Shown: positions 38,555 through 47,941 of the stretch, piece by piece
Layout of the letters: each line of letters opens with the position of its first letter
Position numbering within the stretch: position 1 is the stretch's first letter
Assembly: GCA_965277875.1 (NCBI GenBank)
Contig: CBDIDV010000002.1
Span: 186,001 to 250,000, forward strand
Length of the DNA stretch: 64,000 nt
Reading direction: 5' to 3'
From: CAWFQB01 sp965277875
GTDB taxonomy: Bacteria; Armatimonadota; Chthonomonadetes; Chthonomonadales; Chthonomonadaceae
Program-made: the position numbers and the translations under genes
Notes under the pieces: model-generated
What the model saw: only the letters and a program-made list of their open reading frames with translations
Databases searched by the model: none
What the model was told of the DNA's origin: nothing

Positions 38555-39604
38555 ACCACTGGCCTGAAATGCTGTGATCTCGGCCACGGTGCGGACGCCG
38601 CCCCAGCCGCCCATGCCGCCGCAGTTCAGGGCGGCGGCGGCGGACGCGAAGCGTACCGTCGTGAGCAGGTCCCAAGATTGTATCTGCCCGTAGAGCAGGC
38701 CCGCCCGGAACACGTCGCCGCAGCCGGTCGCGTCAATCATGGCGGGGGCAGGGTAGGCGCAAATGTGAATGGCCGCGCCCGACAAGCCCCGCGCGGCCAC
38801 AAAACAGCCGTCCGCGCCGCAGGTGATGATGGCGGTGGGGCCGTGCGTGTCGCGCAGGTGGGCGGCATAGCAGGCCAGATCGTCGAGCGTGGACAGGTGC
38901 CGGAGGTGTTCGCGAGACGTGACGCTGATCGTGGCCCTGTCACATAAGAGGGGATCGCGTGTGTAATCCATCGCCACGACGCGCAGGCCGGCATCGAGAG
39001 CCGCAAGCGCGGCCTGACGGGAGGGTTCCCAGGCGTTCGGGTCCATCGTGAACCAGCGGGCCGACCGGGCGAGGGCGGGGGAAAGCGGCGTACACTGCCA
39101 GTCCTCAAAGCCGCTGCCGTACATGGTGCGCTCGCCGTCGGGCGTCGCGATGCACACGCAATAGGGGGTGCGGGCGTCAGGCAGGGTCTGGATGTGGCGC
39201 GTATCCAGGTCGGGCGCGTCACGGGCGAACAGATCGCGCAGCAGTCTGCCGTCGTCATCGTCGCCCAGAGCGTTGCCGACGAGGGCCACGCGCGCTCCCC
39301 ACTTGTGCAGGGCCATAGCGGTATTTGCCGCTTCGCCACCGATCATCTTGCGCTCTTCCAGTATGGGCGCGTAGCCGCCGGGATGGGGCAGTTCGCTCAC
39401 GCGCCAGATGGCGTCCAGCGCAATGGTTCCATACACAATTACATCGTACTCCATGCCTGTGTCGGGAGCGGCAGGGGCGCAGACCGGAGTGTCGAGAGCA
39501 GCGGCATCATCCGCTGCTGCGTTTGCATCGAAAGCAGTAACGTCCGCAACGGCGGCAGGGGCAGCCATGTTTGCAGCGGCAGTGGTGTTGGGGGCGTTAT
39601 TCAT
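38540..39604 (-). CDS. PfkB-family sugar kinase
   Basis: 354 aa. ATP-dependent carbohydrate kinase of the ribokinase fold. Seen: first signature GGEAANTAMALHKWGARVAL, VGNALGDDDDG, and second signature DATGCGDVFRAGLLYG carrying the catalytic Asp. ATG 39604 overlaps the NamZ stop (ATGAATAA), implying coupled translation; the first 49 residues are Ala-rich low complexity, so initiation at Met50 (39454) is possible. Co-expression with the exo-muramidase suggests it may phosphorylate MurNAc or another released amino sugar; this is inference, as known MurNAc kinases belong to other families. Confidence 0.9.
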   Translation of the reverse strand: MNNAPNTTAAANMAAPAAVADVTAFDANAAADDAAALDTPVCAPAAPDTGMEYDVIVYGTIALDAIWRVSELPHPGGYAPILEERKMIGGEAANTAMALHKWGARVALVGNALGDDDDGRLLRDLFARDAPDLDTRHIQTLPDARTPYCVCIATPDGERTMYGSGFEDWQCTPLSPALARSARWFTMDPNAWEPSRQAALAALDAGLRVVAMDYTRDPLLCDRATISVTSREHLRHLSTLDDLACYAAHLRDTHGPTAIITCGADGCFVAARGLSGAAIHICAYPAPAMIDATGCGDVFRAGLLYGQIQSWDLLTTVRFASAAAALNCGGMGGWGGVRTVAEITAFQASGLSFS

Positions 39605-40772
39605 AAAGCAGATGGGGAGCGGCGCGTCTGTGGAAATCGCGCTCGTCGGCGTGACACATCGCGGACAGCTTGCGCGCATCCGCTCCGGCCTCGAACGCGT
39701 CATGGAGGCGGGCGTTCGCCAGCAGGACGGTGTAGCGCGTCCGCTCCCATTCGTTCGGATACAGATCGCGCAGGGCGCAGGCAATCGCAAACCCGGTCAG
39801 GACGCTGTGAAACACGGCCCGGTGCGTGACAACGATGTTGATGCCGCCGCACGTTTGCCCAGCGTATTTGCTCGCATGGGGCGTAAAGCGGATCGGCACA
39901 AAGCGAACGCCTCCAAGATCAAGCGCGTTAAGTGCGCGCGCTATGTGCCTGCCGTCCATCCAGGGTGCGCCCACGACCTCGAACGGCGTGTCCGTGCCGC
40001 GTCCCACCGAAACATTGGTAAATTCCAGCAGGCCGACGCCGGGGTACAAAAACGCCTGCGCGAGCGAGCGCATGTTGGGCGAGGGATTTGTCCATGTCAG
40101 GCAGGTCGCGTCCCAAACATCGCCGCGCCGCCAGTTTTCCACAGGCGCGATCAGCAGGGGAGAGTGTTGGCCGCTCGCGTCTCGAAGCGTCGGTTTCTCC
40201 GCTTGAAACAATCGCGCCATTTCGCCCACCGTCAGGCCGTGCCGTATAGGGATGGGATGATGGGCCGTAAAATTCAGTTTGTCCTCGTCCGCAAGACAGC
40301 CTTCTATTCCCGTCCCACCGCTTCCCATGCCGCCCAGAGGATTGGGGCGATCCAGTACCATGAACGGGATACGCGCAAATGCCGCCGCCTCCATGCATAG
40401 GCCCAGCGTACTGATGTACGTGTAAAATCGCGTGCCGACATCCTGAATATCAAAGACAAGCGTGTCAAGAGCGGCCAACTGTTCCGGCAGGGGACGGGTG
40501 CGCTGCCCGTAGAGGCTGTATACCGGCAGGCCCGTTTTGGCGTCCGTGCCATCAGGGACTTTGTCGTCCACCATGCCACGAATGCCGTGTTCCGGCCCGA
40601 ACAGCGCGCTTAGATGCACGTTGGGGTGCGTGTGCAAAATATCTGCCGTGGCCTGCCCCTCGCGATTCAGGCCGGTGTGGTTGGTTATCAGGCCGACGCG
40701 CTGCCCGTGCAGTGCGGCAAAATCCGCCCGCTGCAGCACATCAACGCCGTTCAGAACATCTGCTCTGGTCAT
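39597..40772 (-). CDS. namZ: Exo-beta-N-acetylmuramidase NamZ (DUF1343)
   Basis: 391 aa. DUF1343 proteins remove terminal MurNAc from peptidoglycan fragments. Seen: VGLITNHTGLNREG, the conserved ALFGPEHGIRG, VFDIQDVGTRFYTYISTLG, VLDRPNPLGG, and WTNPSPNM. No signal peptide is seen, which would suit turnover of imported fragments. ATG 40772 is taken because a TATACT -10 box ends 7 bases upstream and no ribosome site exists, i.e. a leaderless start; the frame extends to 40808. First gene of a two-gene unit with the PfkB kinase. Confidence 0.92.
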   Translation of the reverse strand: MTRADVLNGVDVLQRADFAALHGQRVGLITNHTGLNREGQATADILHTHPNVHLSALFGPEHGIRGMVDDKVPDGTDAKTGLPVYSLYGQRTRPLPEQLAALDTLVFDIQDVGTRFYTYISTLGLCMEAAAFARIPFMVLDRPNPLGGMGSGGTGIEGCLADEDKLNFTAHHPIPIRHGLTVGEMARLFQAEKPTLRDASGQHSPLLIAPVENWRRGDVWDATCLTWTNPSPNMRSLAQAFLYPGVGLLEFTNVSVGRGTDTPFEVVGAPWMDGRHIARALNALDLGGVRFVPIRFTPHASKYAGQTCGGINIVVTHRAVFHSVLTGFAIACALRDLYPNEWERTRYTVLLANARLHDAFEAGADARKLSAMCHADERDFHRRAAPHLLYE

Positions 40773-40779
40773 GTCCAAG

Positions 40780-40785
40780 AGTATA
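40780..40785 (-). promoter_or_regulatory. -10 box for a probable leaderless namZ mRNA
   Basis: Minus strand TATACT, 7 bases before ATG 40772. The -35 is not recognisable. Confidence 0.5.
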
Positions 40786-40859
40786 CCGCCAATGCTGCCC
40801 TGCCGCACACAAAATAGGCCGAAGCATTAAAACGCAGCCTGGCTGGCGGAGGCTAAAAA

Positions 40860-41927
40860 CTATGCGGGCCAGTGTTCCAGTACCGCCTGCTCAAAGTCGA
40901 ATCCACTTTGACGAAATAGTTCCAGGCAGGCATCAACGGCGTCCGCATCGTAGAGCGTTCCTTTACCGCTCACGATCTCTTCCAGGGCGCGGTTCAGGCC
41001 CAGGGCAGGGCGGTAAGGCCGATGCGAGGCCATTGCCTCCACAACATCGGCCACGGCCAGTATGCGCGCTTCCACGATGATCTCATAGCCGCACAATCCA
41101 CGGGGGTAGCCGCTGCCATTCATCCGCTCGTGATGCTGCCGCGCCATCAGGGCCACAGGGGCCGCGAACTCGATGCCTTTCAATATCTCATAGCCGATGT
41201 CTACGTGCATCTGAACCATGCTTTCTTCGGCCTTGGAGAGCGGGCCGGGGCGGCTCAGTATTTCGGTGGGAACCGAGATTTTCCCGATGTCATGCAGCAG
41301 AGCGCCGACGCGAACGCCCTCGATCTGATCGTCGGGCAGCCCCATCAGGGCGGCCATGCGCGCGGCAATCTGGCTTACCCGACGCTGATGTCCCGCCGTA
41401 TAGGGATCGCGCATCTCGACTGTGATCAACATCGCCTGCACAACACCGTTGAGGCTGTGCTGCAGCCTGTCCCGCCCCTCCTGAAGCCGCTCCTCAGCCT
41501 GCTTGCGGGCCGTGATGTCATGCGCGTAGAGGGAAAGGCCGTCCTGGGAGGGATACACGTTCCACTCCAGCCAGACATTATGCAGCGCGCAAAGATCCAC
41601 AAAATGCACTTCGGCCTGCTTGTCCAGCGCGTAGTGGAACTTCTCGTGCATTTGCTCGTGCCGCGTATGCGGATACTGTTCCCACACGTTTTTGCCCACC
41701 AGTTCCGCGCGTGATAGGCCCAGGATAGTCTCGGCCCTGGTATTTACGTAGGTTATTTGCCAATCCCGGTTCAGGGACAGGTACATGTCCGTGATACTGT
41801 CGAGAATATTGACGATACGTTTGTTGGCGCGGCGCAGGGAACGCTCAGAATGCCGCCATTCCTCGCGAAGCTGCTTGTTCTGTCGCCGCAGGTCGTCTGG
41901 CTCAGGCGAGTAGAGTATATTCTGCAT
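40860..41927 (-). CDS. PAS-HD-GYP domain protein (putative c-di-GMP phosphodiesterase)
   Basis: 355 aa. N-terminal coiled segment, a PAS sensor domain (about residues 38-150: YLSLNRDWQITYVNTRAETI, LSLYAHDITARKQAEE), then HD-GYP (about 160-350) with HDIGK and HHERMNGSGYPRGL. Hydrolyses c-di-GMP in response to an unknown signal. No receiver domain and no membrane segment. ATG 41927 has no Shine-Dalgarno; a perfect 8-bp palindrome sits just upstream. Confidence 0.92.
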   Translation of the reverse strand: MQNILYSPEPDDLRRQNKQLREEWRHSERSLRRANKRIVNILDSITDMYLSLNRDWQITYVNTRAETILGLSRAELVGKNVWEQYPHTRHEQMHEKFHYALDKQAEVHFVDLCALHNVWLEWNVYPSQDGLSLYAHDITARKQAEERLQEGRDRLQHSLNGVVQAMLITVEMRDPYTAGHQRRVSQIAARMAALMGLPDDQIEGVRVGALLHDIGKISVPTEILSRPGPLSKAEESMVQMHVDIGYEILKGIEFAAPVALMARQHHERMNGSGYPRGLCGYEIIVEARILAVADVVEAMASHRPYRPALGLNRALEEIVSGKGTLYDADAVDACLELFRQSGFDFEQAVLEHWPA

Positions 41928-41946
41928 TTGGCGTTAAATCCTATTT

Positions 41947-41969
41947 GCGCCTATACTACGCATAGGCGC
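41947..41969. repeat. Palindrome upstream of the HD-GYP gene
   Basis: GCGCCTAT-N7-ATAGGCGC, perfect 8-bp arms, 20 bases upstream of the HD-GYP start. Candidate operator or leader hairpin. Confidence 0.6.
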
Positions 41970-42157
41970 GGGCGCTTTCGTTGTGGGTGAGACAGTATAA
42001 CAGCATTGTGATAGCGGCGCACAACAAACAATTCAGATATATTCAAATATCAATATACGCTAATATAATAAGTATTATATTGTTTAAGTGTCCTGTTCAA
42101 TGTACCACAATTTTTGTTGATTCGTCCATGTTTTCACAGCACTATCTACTTTGTTCT

Positions 42158-44485
42158 TCAAGATGCTGCTCCAATGTTTGCTGTTGAACGGCGCAGTACA
42201 AGATTGGTGTCGGTGTCCACTCCTACGCGCCAGTTCGGGGCGATATATGCGGTGGCGTCCTCCTGTATAACCAGGGCTGGTCCATCGAATATTTGGCCGG
42301 GTCTCAGCGCTGTGCGGGAGTACATCGGCACATCGCGCCAGTTGTCTGCGATGTACACGCGACGTATACTGTCGGACACGGCAGGTATGTCAGGCTCACT
42401 CGGCACTTCCTGACCATCGGCACTCGTCGCTTTTTGACCGGGCAATATGACGGTGTGACCAACTTGCGCGTCTGTGTCGCCCGTCGCGAGCAGGCGAATA
42501 CCTGTAATCTCTACGGGTTCGTGAACATTGGCATACCCAAACCGTTGCGTGTGCAAAGTGTGAAACGCGCGTACCGCCTGTTCCAAAAGCGTGGGCGTGA
42601 TCGCTGCGCTTGCAGGAGGCGTGTCGTTCGGCACGGCTGCTTTGTTTTGTACATCGCTGTTTTGTGCTTCGTCGCTTTGCGCGGACACGTTCTGCCGTAC
42701 AGCATCACCCTGCGCGGATGTGCGCTGTACGGGAACACGCAGTTCAAAAGACTGCCCGACATAACGCATATCCAACAGCGCTTCTTCCTGCCATTGCCCC
42801 GCGCCGATCCCTTCCGCCGCCATATCCACGCCTGCCTGACCGCGCAGTTCGTTCAGGGAAGCGTTGAAGGAGGCGGATAGCGAATCCAAAAGGCGGGCCG
42901 TATTGGTCTGGCCTGCTTCACTTAAATCAAAGTCGGGTGCGGTATCGCGCAAGTTGGAAGGCGCAGTTTTTTCCTGTCCTGCCACATCCGCTTGGACTAA
43001 GGGCAAACGGGTAGGGGGCAGAGCATGAGCGTATTCGCGCCGCGTCTGCGCCAGGGTCAGGCCCAGCGCGGAAAATGCGCCGGGAAAACGGGGTATCAGG
43101 ATCGTGGGCATCTGGAGCGCGTCGGCAAGGGCGCAGGCGTGCAGTCCGCCCGCCCCGCCGAATGAAAGCAGCGTAAATCGCGCCGGATCGTGGCCCCGTT
43201 CCACGCTGACGTGCCTGAGCGCCCTGGTCATAGCCACATCTACGACAGTCAGAACTCCCAGCGCGGCCTGCTCCGGCGTTCGGTTTAGAGAACGGGCAAA
43301 ATCTATAAAGCGCGCGTGGACGCGTTCGGCGTCAAGCGGCACACGCCCGCCCAGCCGAACATCAGCGGGCAGTCGTCCCAGATAGACGTTGGCGTCGGTC
43401 ACGGTCAGGGTCTCGCCGCGTCCATACGCGACCGGGCCGGGATCGGCCCCCGCGCTTTGCGGCCCGACGCGCAGGCCGCCCGCGCTGTCCAGACGCGCCA
43501 GCGATCCGCCGCCCGCGCCCACGGTGTGTATGTCAAGCTGAGGGGTACGCAGCGGCAGTCCGCCCAGGCTGCCATTTGTCACGACCGGACATTGTCCGCC
43601 CGCGATCAGGGCCACATCCGTGCTTGTCCCTCCCATATCGAAGGTGAGCAGGTCTGTAAACCCGGCCCGCTCGCCCACGTAGGCTGCGGCCACGATACCG
43701 CCGGCAGGGCCGGAAAGCGCGGTCGTGATCGCGCGCCGCGCGGCTTCGCGCGCGGACAATGCGCCGCCGTTGGACTGCATCACGCGCAGATGCGCGGCAT
43801 GAAGCAGGACGGTCTGTGTCTGCAAATTGGTCAGGTAGCTTTCCATCAGGGGGGCAACAAAAGCGTTTGCCGCAGTCGTGGCGGCACGTTCGTATTCGCG
43901 GGGTTCCGGGGCGATGTCGGAAGAGAGCGAGACCGCAAACCCGCGCTCGCGGGCCAGTCGGCCCACCATGCGCTCGTGAACGGGGTTCAGATAGGAGAAC
44001 AAAAAACAGATGGCGAGGGATTGGATTCCCTGCGCCTTTAACGTGTCCAGCAGGGTCAGGGTGTCCGCTTCACTGAGCGGGGTGACGATCTGCCCGCGCC
44101 AGTCCAGCCGCTCTGCAAGCTCGAAGCAGTGTTCGCGGGGCAGCAGGACGGGGGGCTTGGCGGGCGCAAACGCGTACAGGTCCGTCCGCGCCTGCCGCCC
44201 GATTGCCAGCACGTCGCGAAACCCGGCTGTGGTAATCAGGGCTGTGGCTGCGCCGCGCCGCTGCAACAGGGCATTGGTCGCTACGGTCGTGCCGTGAACG
44301 ACATCGTACCCCTCGGAAAGCAGGCCGTCCGCCTGCGCTTCCCGTATGCCTGCCAGCACACTCTGGGAAGGGTCGTGCGGCGTGGAGGAGAGTTTGCGTA
44401 CCGTCAGCCTGCCATCCGCATCACGTATAACAAAGTCGGTAAACGTTCCGCCCGTATCCACGCCAACGACAACTGCTGCGCTCAT
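42158..44485 (-). CDS. hyuA: Hydantoinase/5-oxoprolinase subunit A (HyuA) family protein
   Basis: 775 aa. ATP-dependent opening of hydantoin or 5-oxoproline rings, normally with HyuB. Seen: N-terminal actin-like fold GVDTGGTFTDFVI, HGTTVATNALLQRRGA, SGPAGG, LTFDMGGTSTDVALI, and GPQSAGADPGPVAYG. Between about residues 590 and 650 is a Gln/Ser/Asn-rich insertion (QNVSAQSDEAQNSDVQNK). HyuB is not in the window, and the neighbours are unrelated. ATG 44485 with GGGGAG 4 bases upstream. Confidence 0.92.
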   Translation of the reverse strand: MSAAVVVGVDTGGTFTDFVIRDADGRLTVRKLSSTPHDPSQSVLAGIREAQADGLLSEGYDVVHGTTVATNALLQRRGAATALITTAGFRDVLAIGRQARTDLYAFAPAKPPVLLPREHCFELAERLDWRGQIVTPLSEADTLTLLDTLKAQGIQSLAICFLFSYLNPVHERMVGRLARERGFAVSLSSDIAPEPREYERAATTAANAFVAPLMESYLTNLQTQTVLLHAAHLRVMQSNGGALSAREAARRAITTALSGPAGGIVAAAYVGERAGFTDLLTFDMGGTSTDVALIAGGQCPVVTNGSLGGLPLRTPQLDIHTVGAGGGSLARLDSAGGLRVGPQSAGADPGPVAYGRGETLTVTDANVYLGRLPADVRLGGRVPLDAERVHARFIDFARSLNRTPEQAALGVLTVVDVAMTRALRHVSVERGHDPARFTLLSFGGAGGLHACALADALQMPTILIPRFPGAFSALGLTLAQTRREYAHALPPTRLPLVQADVAGQEKTAPSNLRDTAPDFDLSEAGQTNTARLLDSLSASFNASLNELRGQAGVDMAAEGIGAGQWQEEALLDMRYVGQSFELRVPVQRTSAQGDAVRQNVSAQSDEAQNSDVQNKAAVPNDTPPASAAITPTLLEQAVRAFHTLHTQRFGYANVHEPVEITGIRLLATGDTDAQVGHTVILPGQKATSADGQEVPSEPDIPAVSDSIRRVYIADNWRDVPMYSRTALRPGQIFDGPALVIQEDATAYIAPNWRVGVDTDTNLVLRRSTANIGAAS

Positions 44486-44589
44486 ACAACTCCCCGCAAA
44501 AAGCTACCTGCTAAAACCAACGGAAGACAAAACTCAGGTTACAGCAGGGTAACAAAGAATAAGACGCCTTTTGCACAGGAATGTTCCTG

Positions 44590-44639
44590 CTAAAAATAGG
44601 AGGACATATAACTTTTCACATAAACCTTACTATTTTTAG
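44590..44639. repeat. AT-rich inverted repeat between the membrane protein and hyuA
   Basis: CTAAAAATAG (44590-44599) and CTATTTTTAG (44630-44639), perfect 10-bp arms. Could end minus-strand transcripts of the upstream membrane protein, as arms are A/T only. Confidence 0.5.
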
Positions 44640-44654
44640 GTCGCACATACCAGC

Positions 44655-45167
44655 CTAGCGATCACCGCGTTTATACCAGGCGATCCAGGCATGGGCCAGG
44701 CGCGCATTGAACAATCCCAGAATGCCGCCCGCAAGCAGCATCGCCACCAGGAGGGCCGGCGAGATCATTACCAGGGCAAGCGCGATGAGCATCATAAGCA
44801 GAATCTCCTCGAATGTGCGGCCCGCGAGCGCGCCCTGCACGAGCGCGGCGAGCGGCACGTTGCACACGGCCAGAATGCCGCCGTACACCGCCGCCCCGCC
44901 CCATTGCACACCTTTTGTGCGGCCTACCAGAACAAGCCAGAACCACAAACAGCCCATACCGATGCCGATGCCCGGCAGCATCGGAAGGACGACACCCCAG
45001 CGTTCCGAGATCGTGATGCCGTGCCGCGCAAACTGCCCGATCACAATAGCGTTGACGCCGAACAGCGTACACGCCAGGTACAGCACGACGCTTCCGGCCA
45101 GCGCGTTAATCAGCATCGTACCGAACAGGCTTGCGCGGTCGGGGCGTCCATATCGGGGTCTTTTCAT
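44655..45167 (-). CDS. Hypothetical polytopic membrane protein
   Basis: 170 aa with four predicted membrane helices (about residues 17-38, 52-72, 86-106, 115-145). Basic N-terminus MKRPRYGRPDRAS. No recognised domain. ATG 45167 preferred since GGAG lies 7 bases upstream and a TTGACA/TATCAA promoter lies just before it; the frame extends to 45209. Confidence 0.75.
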   Translation of the reverse strand: MKRPRYGRPDRASLFGTMLINALAGSVVLYLACTLFGVNAIVIGQFARHGITISERWGVVLPMLPGIGIGMGCLWFWLVLVGRTKGVQWGGAAVYGGILAVCNVPLAALVQGALAGRTFEEILLMMLIALALVMISPALLVAMLLAGGILGLFNARLAHAWIAWYKRGDR

Positions 45168-45180
45168 ATTGAGGCTCCAC

Positions 45181-45209
45181 TTGATAAGACTCTGCTTGCA
45201 AATTGTCAA
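45181..45209 (-). promoter_or_regulatory. Predicted promoter of the membrane protein gene
   Basis: Minus strand TTGACA (45209-45204), 17-bp spacer, TATCAA (45186-45181). Confidence 0.55.
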
Positions 45210-45257
45210 AAGTATTACGCGGTCATGCTTTACAACGCTTGCCGCTGTACCATAAAT

Positions 45258-46556
45258 CTATGCCACACACGTATGGAACGCCTGCTCTGCTTTCTCCAGC
45301 AGAAAGGCGGCGTCCGCATCCGTCATTATAGCGGACAGGAACGCGGCCTCAAATTGCGACGGAGGCCAGTACACGCCGCTGTCGAGCAGGGCGCGGAACC
45401 AGCGTCCGAAGCGGACGGTATCGCTCGTTTTGGCCTGTTCATAATCGGTCACGCGGTCATTGTCCGTAAAGAACACGGTCAGCATCGAGCCGACCTGATT
45501 GACGACGACGGGAACGCCCGCTCGCTGCGCCGCCTGCCTCAGCCCGTCCGCAAGCGTCGCGCCGAGCGTTTCGAGGCGGGCGTAGATGTCGGCTTTGTTT
45601 TCGCGCAGCAGGCCCAGCATGGTCAGCCCCGCCGTGACCGCGACCGGATTGCCGGACAGCGTACCCGCCTGATAGACCGGGCCGACGGGGGCGACCGCGT
45701 CCATGATCTCTCCCCGCCCGCCATACGCGCCGAGCGGCAGCCCGCCGCCCACGATCTTGCCCAGGCACGTCATATCGGGCGTGACGCCGAACCGCGCCTG
45801 CGCCCCGCCATATGCCAGCCGGAATCCGGTCATCACCTCGTCGAAGATCAGCACGCTGCCATGCTGCGCGGTCACGTCGCGCAGGGTCGCCAGGAAATCT
45901 TTGTCCGGCGGCACACACCCCATATTGCCCACAACGGGTTCCACGATGATGCAGGCAATCGTATCGCCCTCGCTGTCAAACAGATCGCGCGCGGCTTTAA
46001 TGTCGTTGTAAGGCAGGGTGATGGTGTCTTCGGTAGCTTTGGCCGGAACGCCCGCGCATTCGGGCAGGCCCAGCGTGGCGACGCCCGAACCGGCTTTTGC
46101 GAGCAGAAAATCTGCATGGCCGTGATAGTTGCCCTCGAACTTCACGATGCGGTCGCGGCCCGTCCAGCCCCGCGCCACGCGCACCGCGCTCATTGTGGCT
46201 TCCGTGCCGCTCGATACCAGCCGCACCTTTTCCACGCTCGGCACGGCCTCGCAAATCGCCTGGGCGAGATGTACTTCCAGGGCGGTCGGCGCTCCGAACG
46301 TCGTGCCTCGGTGCAGTTGCCGCGTGATGGCCTCGACGATCTGCGGGTGCGCGTGTCCCAGCACAAGTGGCCCCCACGAGCCGATGCAGTCCAGATAGCG
46401 GTTTTGGTCGGCATCGAAAAGATACGCGCCTTCGCCCCGCTCGATGAAGACCGGGTCGCCGCCCACAGCCTTGAACGCGCGGACGGGCGAATTAACGCCG
46501 CCGGGTATCACCTGTATGGCCTCGCAAAACAGTTCGCGCGACGTTGCTCTGTTCAT
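45258..46556 (-). CDS. hemL: Glutamate-1-semialdehyde 2,1-aminomutase
   Basis: 432 aa, normal length. Converts glutamate-1-semialdehyde to 5-aminolevulinate in heme and cobalamin precursor synthesis, PLP dependent. Seen: VIPGGVNSPVRAFKAVGGDP, YLDCIGSWGPLVLGHAHP, VSSGTEATMSAVRVARG, FDEVMTGFR, and the PLP-lysine motif LGKIVGGGLPLGAYGG. Means the C5 heme pathway operates here. ATG 46556 with GAGGGACAGGA upstream. The other hem genes are not in this window. Confidence 0.96.
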   Translation of the reverse strand: MNRATSRELFCEAIQVIPGGVNSPVRAFKAVGGDPVFIERGEGAYLFDADQNRYLDCIGSWGPLVLGHAHPQIVEAITRQLHRGTTFGAPTALEVHLAQAICEAVPSVEKVRLVSSGTEATMSAVRVARGWTGRDRIVKFEGNYHGHADFLLAKAGSGVATLGLPECAGVPAKATEDTITLPYNDIKAARDLFDSEGDTIACIIVEPVVGNMGCVPPDKDFLATLRDVTAQHGSVLIFDEVMTGFRLAYGGAQARFGVTPDMTCLGKIVGGGLPLGAYGGRGEIMDAVAPVGPVYQAGTLSGNPVAVTAGLTMLGLLRENKADIYARLETLGATLADGLRQAAQRAGVPVVVNQVGSMLTVFFTDNDRVTDYEQAKTSDTVRFGRWFRALLDSGVYWPPSQFEAAFLSAIMTDADAAFLLEKAEQAFHTCVA

Positions 46557-46667
46557 GTCCTGTCCCTCAATTCCTGTCCTTCAACAATCATTTCCGCTCG
46601 CGGCGCGGCTATTGCACCTCTAGTATCTACGTATCAGGATACTGCTTCGGTGTCGGCTTGTATGTGC

Positions 46668-47888
46668 TTATCTCATCGTTGTCAGGGCGATGGCCTGCCC
46701 TTTGGGGTGCATTAGAGTGGCCCCGCAGACTTTGGCGAGCGGGCCGAGGGGCGCGACAAGAATGTCCTTGACCCGCAGGGCGGGAACGGCCAGCATGATC
46801 GGCTTGTTGTCCAGGGTGGCTTTGCGCTGTCCCTCTTTCAGTACGAGCGTGTGGTTCTTGGCCGTAATCTTGACGCCGTCCTTGCCGTCAGCCGTCATCT
46901 GCCCGCCCAACCGCGTTATCAGTTCTTTGGCGGGTACGATCCAGTTGTTTTGTGCGCTCATCGGGGCGAGCGGCAGGGTCAATAAGGCACCGTTTACCTT
47001 GATCTTCTGATCGGTTCCGAGCAGGGGGCTTGGGACGCCCGCCTGCTCGCCGACGATGTGTTTCAGGTTGGACGCGTCCACAAGAGGCAGCAGGCCATAT
47101 TCGGCCAGCACTTTCTGCACATGCGGGATCGTCGTCAGTCCCTGCTTGTAGATGTCGGGGAACACGCTCAGATAGTATTTGCCGCCCCGAAAGCCCACCT
47201 TAACCGGCTCGTACATGGCATAGATGGTCATGCCTTCCTTGACGCGGTCATACATAGCATGGGCCGATTCGGGATACAGGCGCACACAGCCGTGCGATAC
47301 CGCGAGGCCGATGCTCTGGGGCGCAATCGTGCTGTGAAACCCGAAGCCGGGCTTGCTCCAGCCCATCCACCGGTCGCCGAGCGGGTTTTCCGCGCCTGCG
47401 GGAACCGGCTCATCCTTGATGTGTTCGGCCTCGACAATGCTTTTGGTCGGTTTCCAGACAGGGTTGGTTTTCTTTTCGACGATCTTGAACGTTCCGAGCG
47501 CGGTCTGCCATTTGGATTCGGGACGGCCTACGCATACAGGGTAGTGGGCGCGCATCTGCCCGCCCTCGAACAGGTACACCTGACGTTCCGGCACGTTCAG
47601 GACGATGCCGTCTTTGGGGTTGCGCGGCAGAATAAATAGGGAGGGCAGGGTCAGTTTCTGCCCCGGCCTGACACGTCCGCCGCTCAGATGGTTCGCTTTC
47701 AGCAGGAGGGACAGCGGCATATTATTGCGCCGCGCGATCTTGAGCAGCGTATCGCCTTTGCTAACGGTATACGTTTTCAGTTCGCCCTCGACCGGCTCCA
47801 CGCCCACGGCGGCGCGGCATACAGGCGCGACGGCAGTAAGGAACAGACAGACTGCTCCCTTCCAAAACGTTATTTTGAAGTTCGGCAT
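46668..47888 (-). CDS. L,D-transpeptidase with LysM and copper-amine-oxidase-like domain (copy 2)
   Basis: 406 aa. Signal peptide (GAVCLFLTAVAPVCRAAVG), LysM (YTVSKGDTLLKIARRNNMPL), conserved GIVLNVPERQVYLFEGGQM, YkuD active motif SHGCVRLYP, and the C-terminal stalk-like domain (KIKVNGALLTLPLAP, VPALRVKDILVAPL). Same layout as the protein at 33840-35069, so a duplicated peptidoglycan crosslinker. Start ATG 47888 gives a proper signal peptide; the frame extends to 47996 across a strong inverted repeat. Confidence 0.93.
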   Translation of the reverse strand: MPNFKITFWKGAVCLFLTAVAPVCRAAVGVEPVEGELKTYTVSKGDTLLKIARRNNMPLSLLLKANHLSGGRVRPGQKLTLPSLFILPRNPKDGIVLNVPERQVYLFEGGQMRAHYPVCVGRPESKWQTALGTFKIVEKKTNPVWKPTKSIVEAEHIKDEPVPAGAENPLGDRWMGWSKPGFGFHSTIAPQSIGLAVSHGCVRLYPESAHAMYDRVKEGMTIYAMYEPVKVGFRGGKYYLSVFPDIYKQGLTTIPHVQKVLAEYGLLPLVDASNLKHIVGEQAGVPSPLLGTDQKIKVNGALLTLPLAPMSAQNNWIVPAKELITRLGGQMTADGKDGVKITAKNHTLVLKEGQRKATLDNKPIMLAVPALRVKDILVAPLGPLAKVCGATLMHPKGQAIALTTMR

Positions 47889-47941
47889 GATATTGGTGTC
47901 ACTTTCCGGGTGTACTGCGCGGCAGGAGGGGAGGAGACAGC

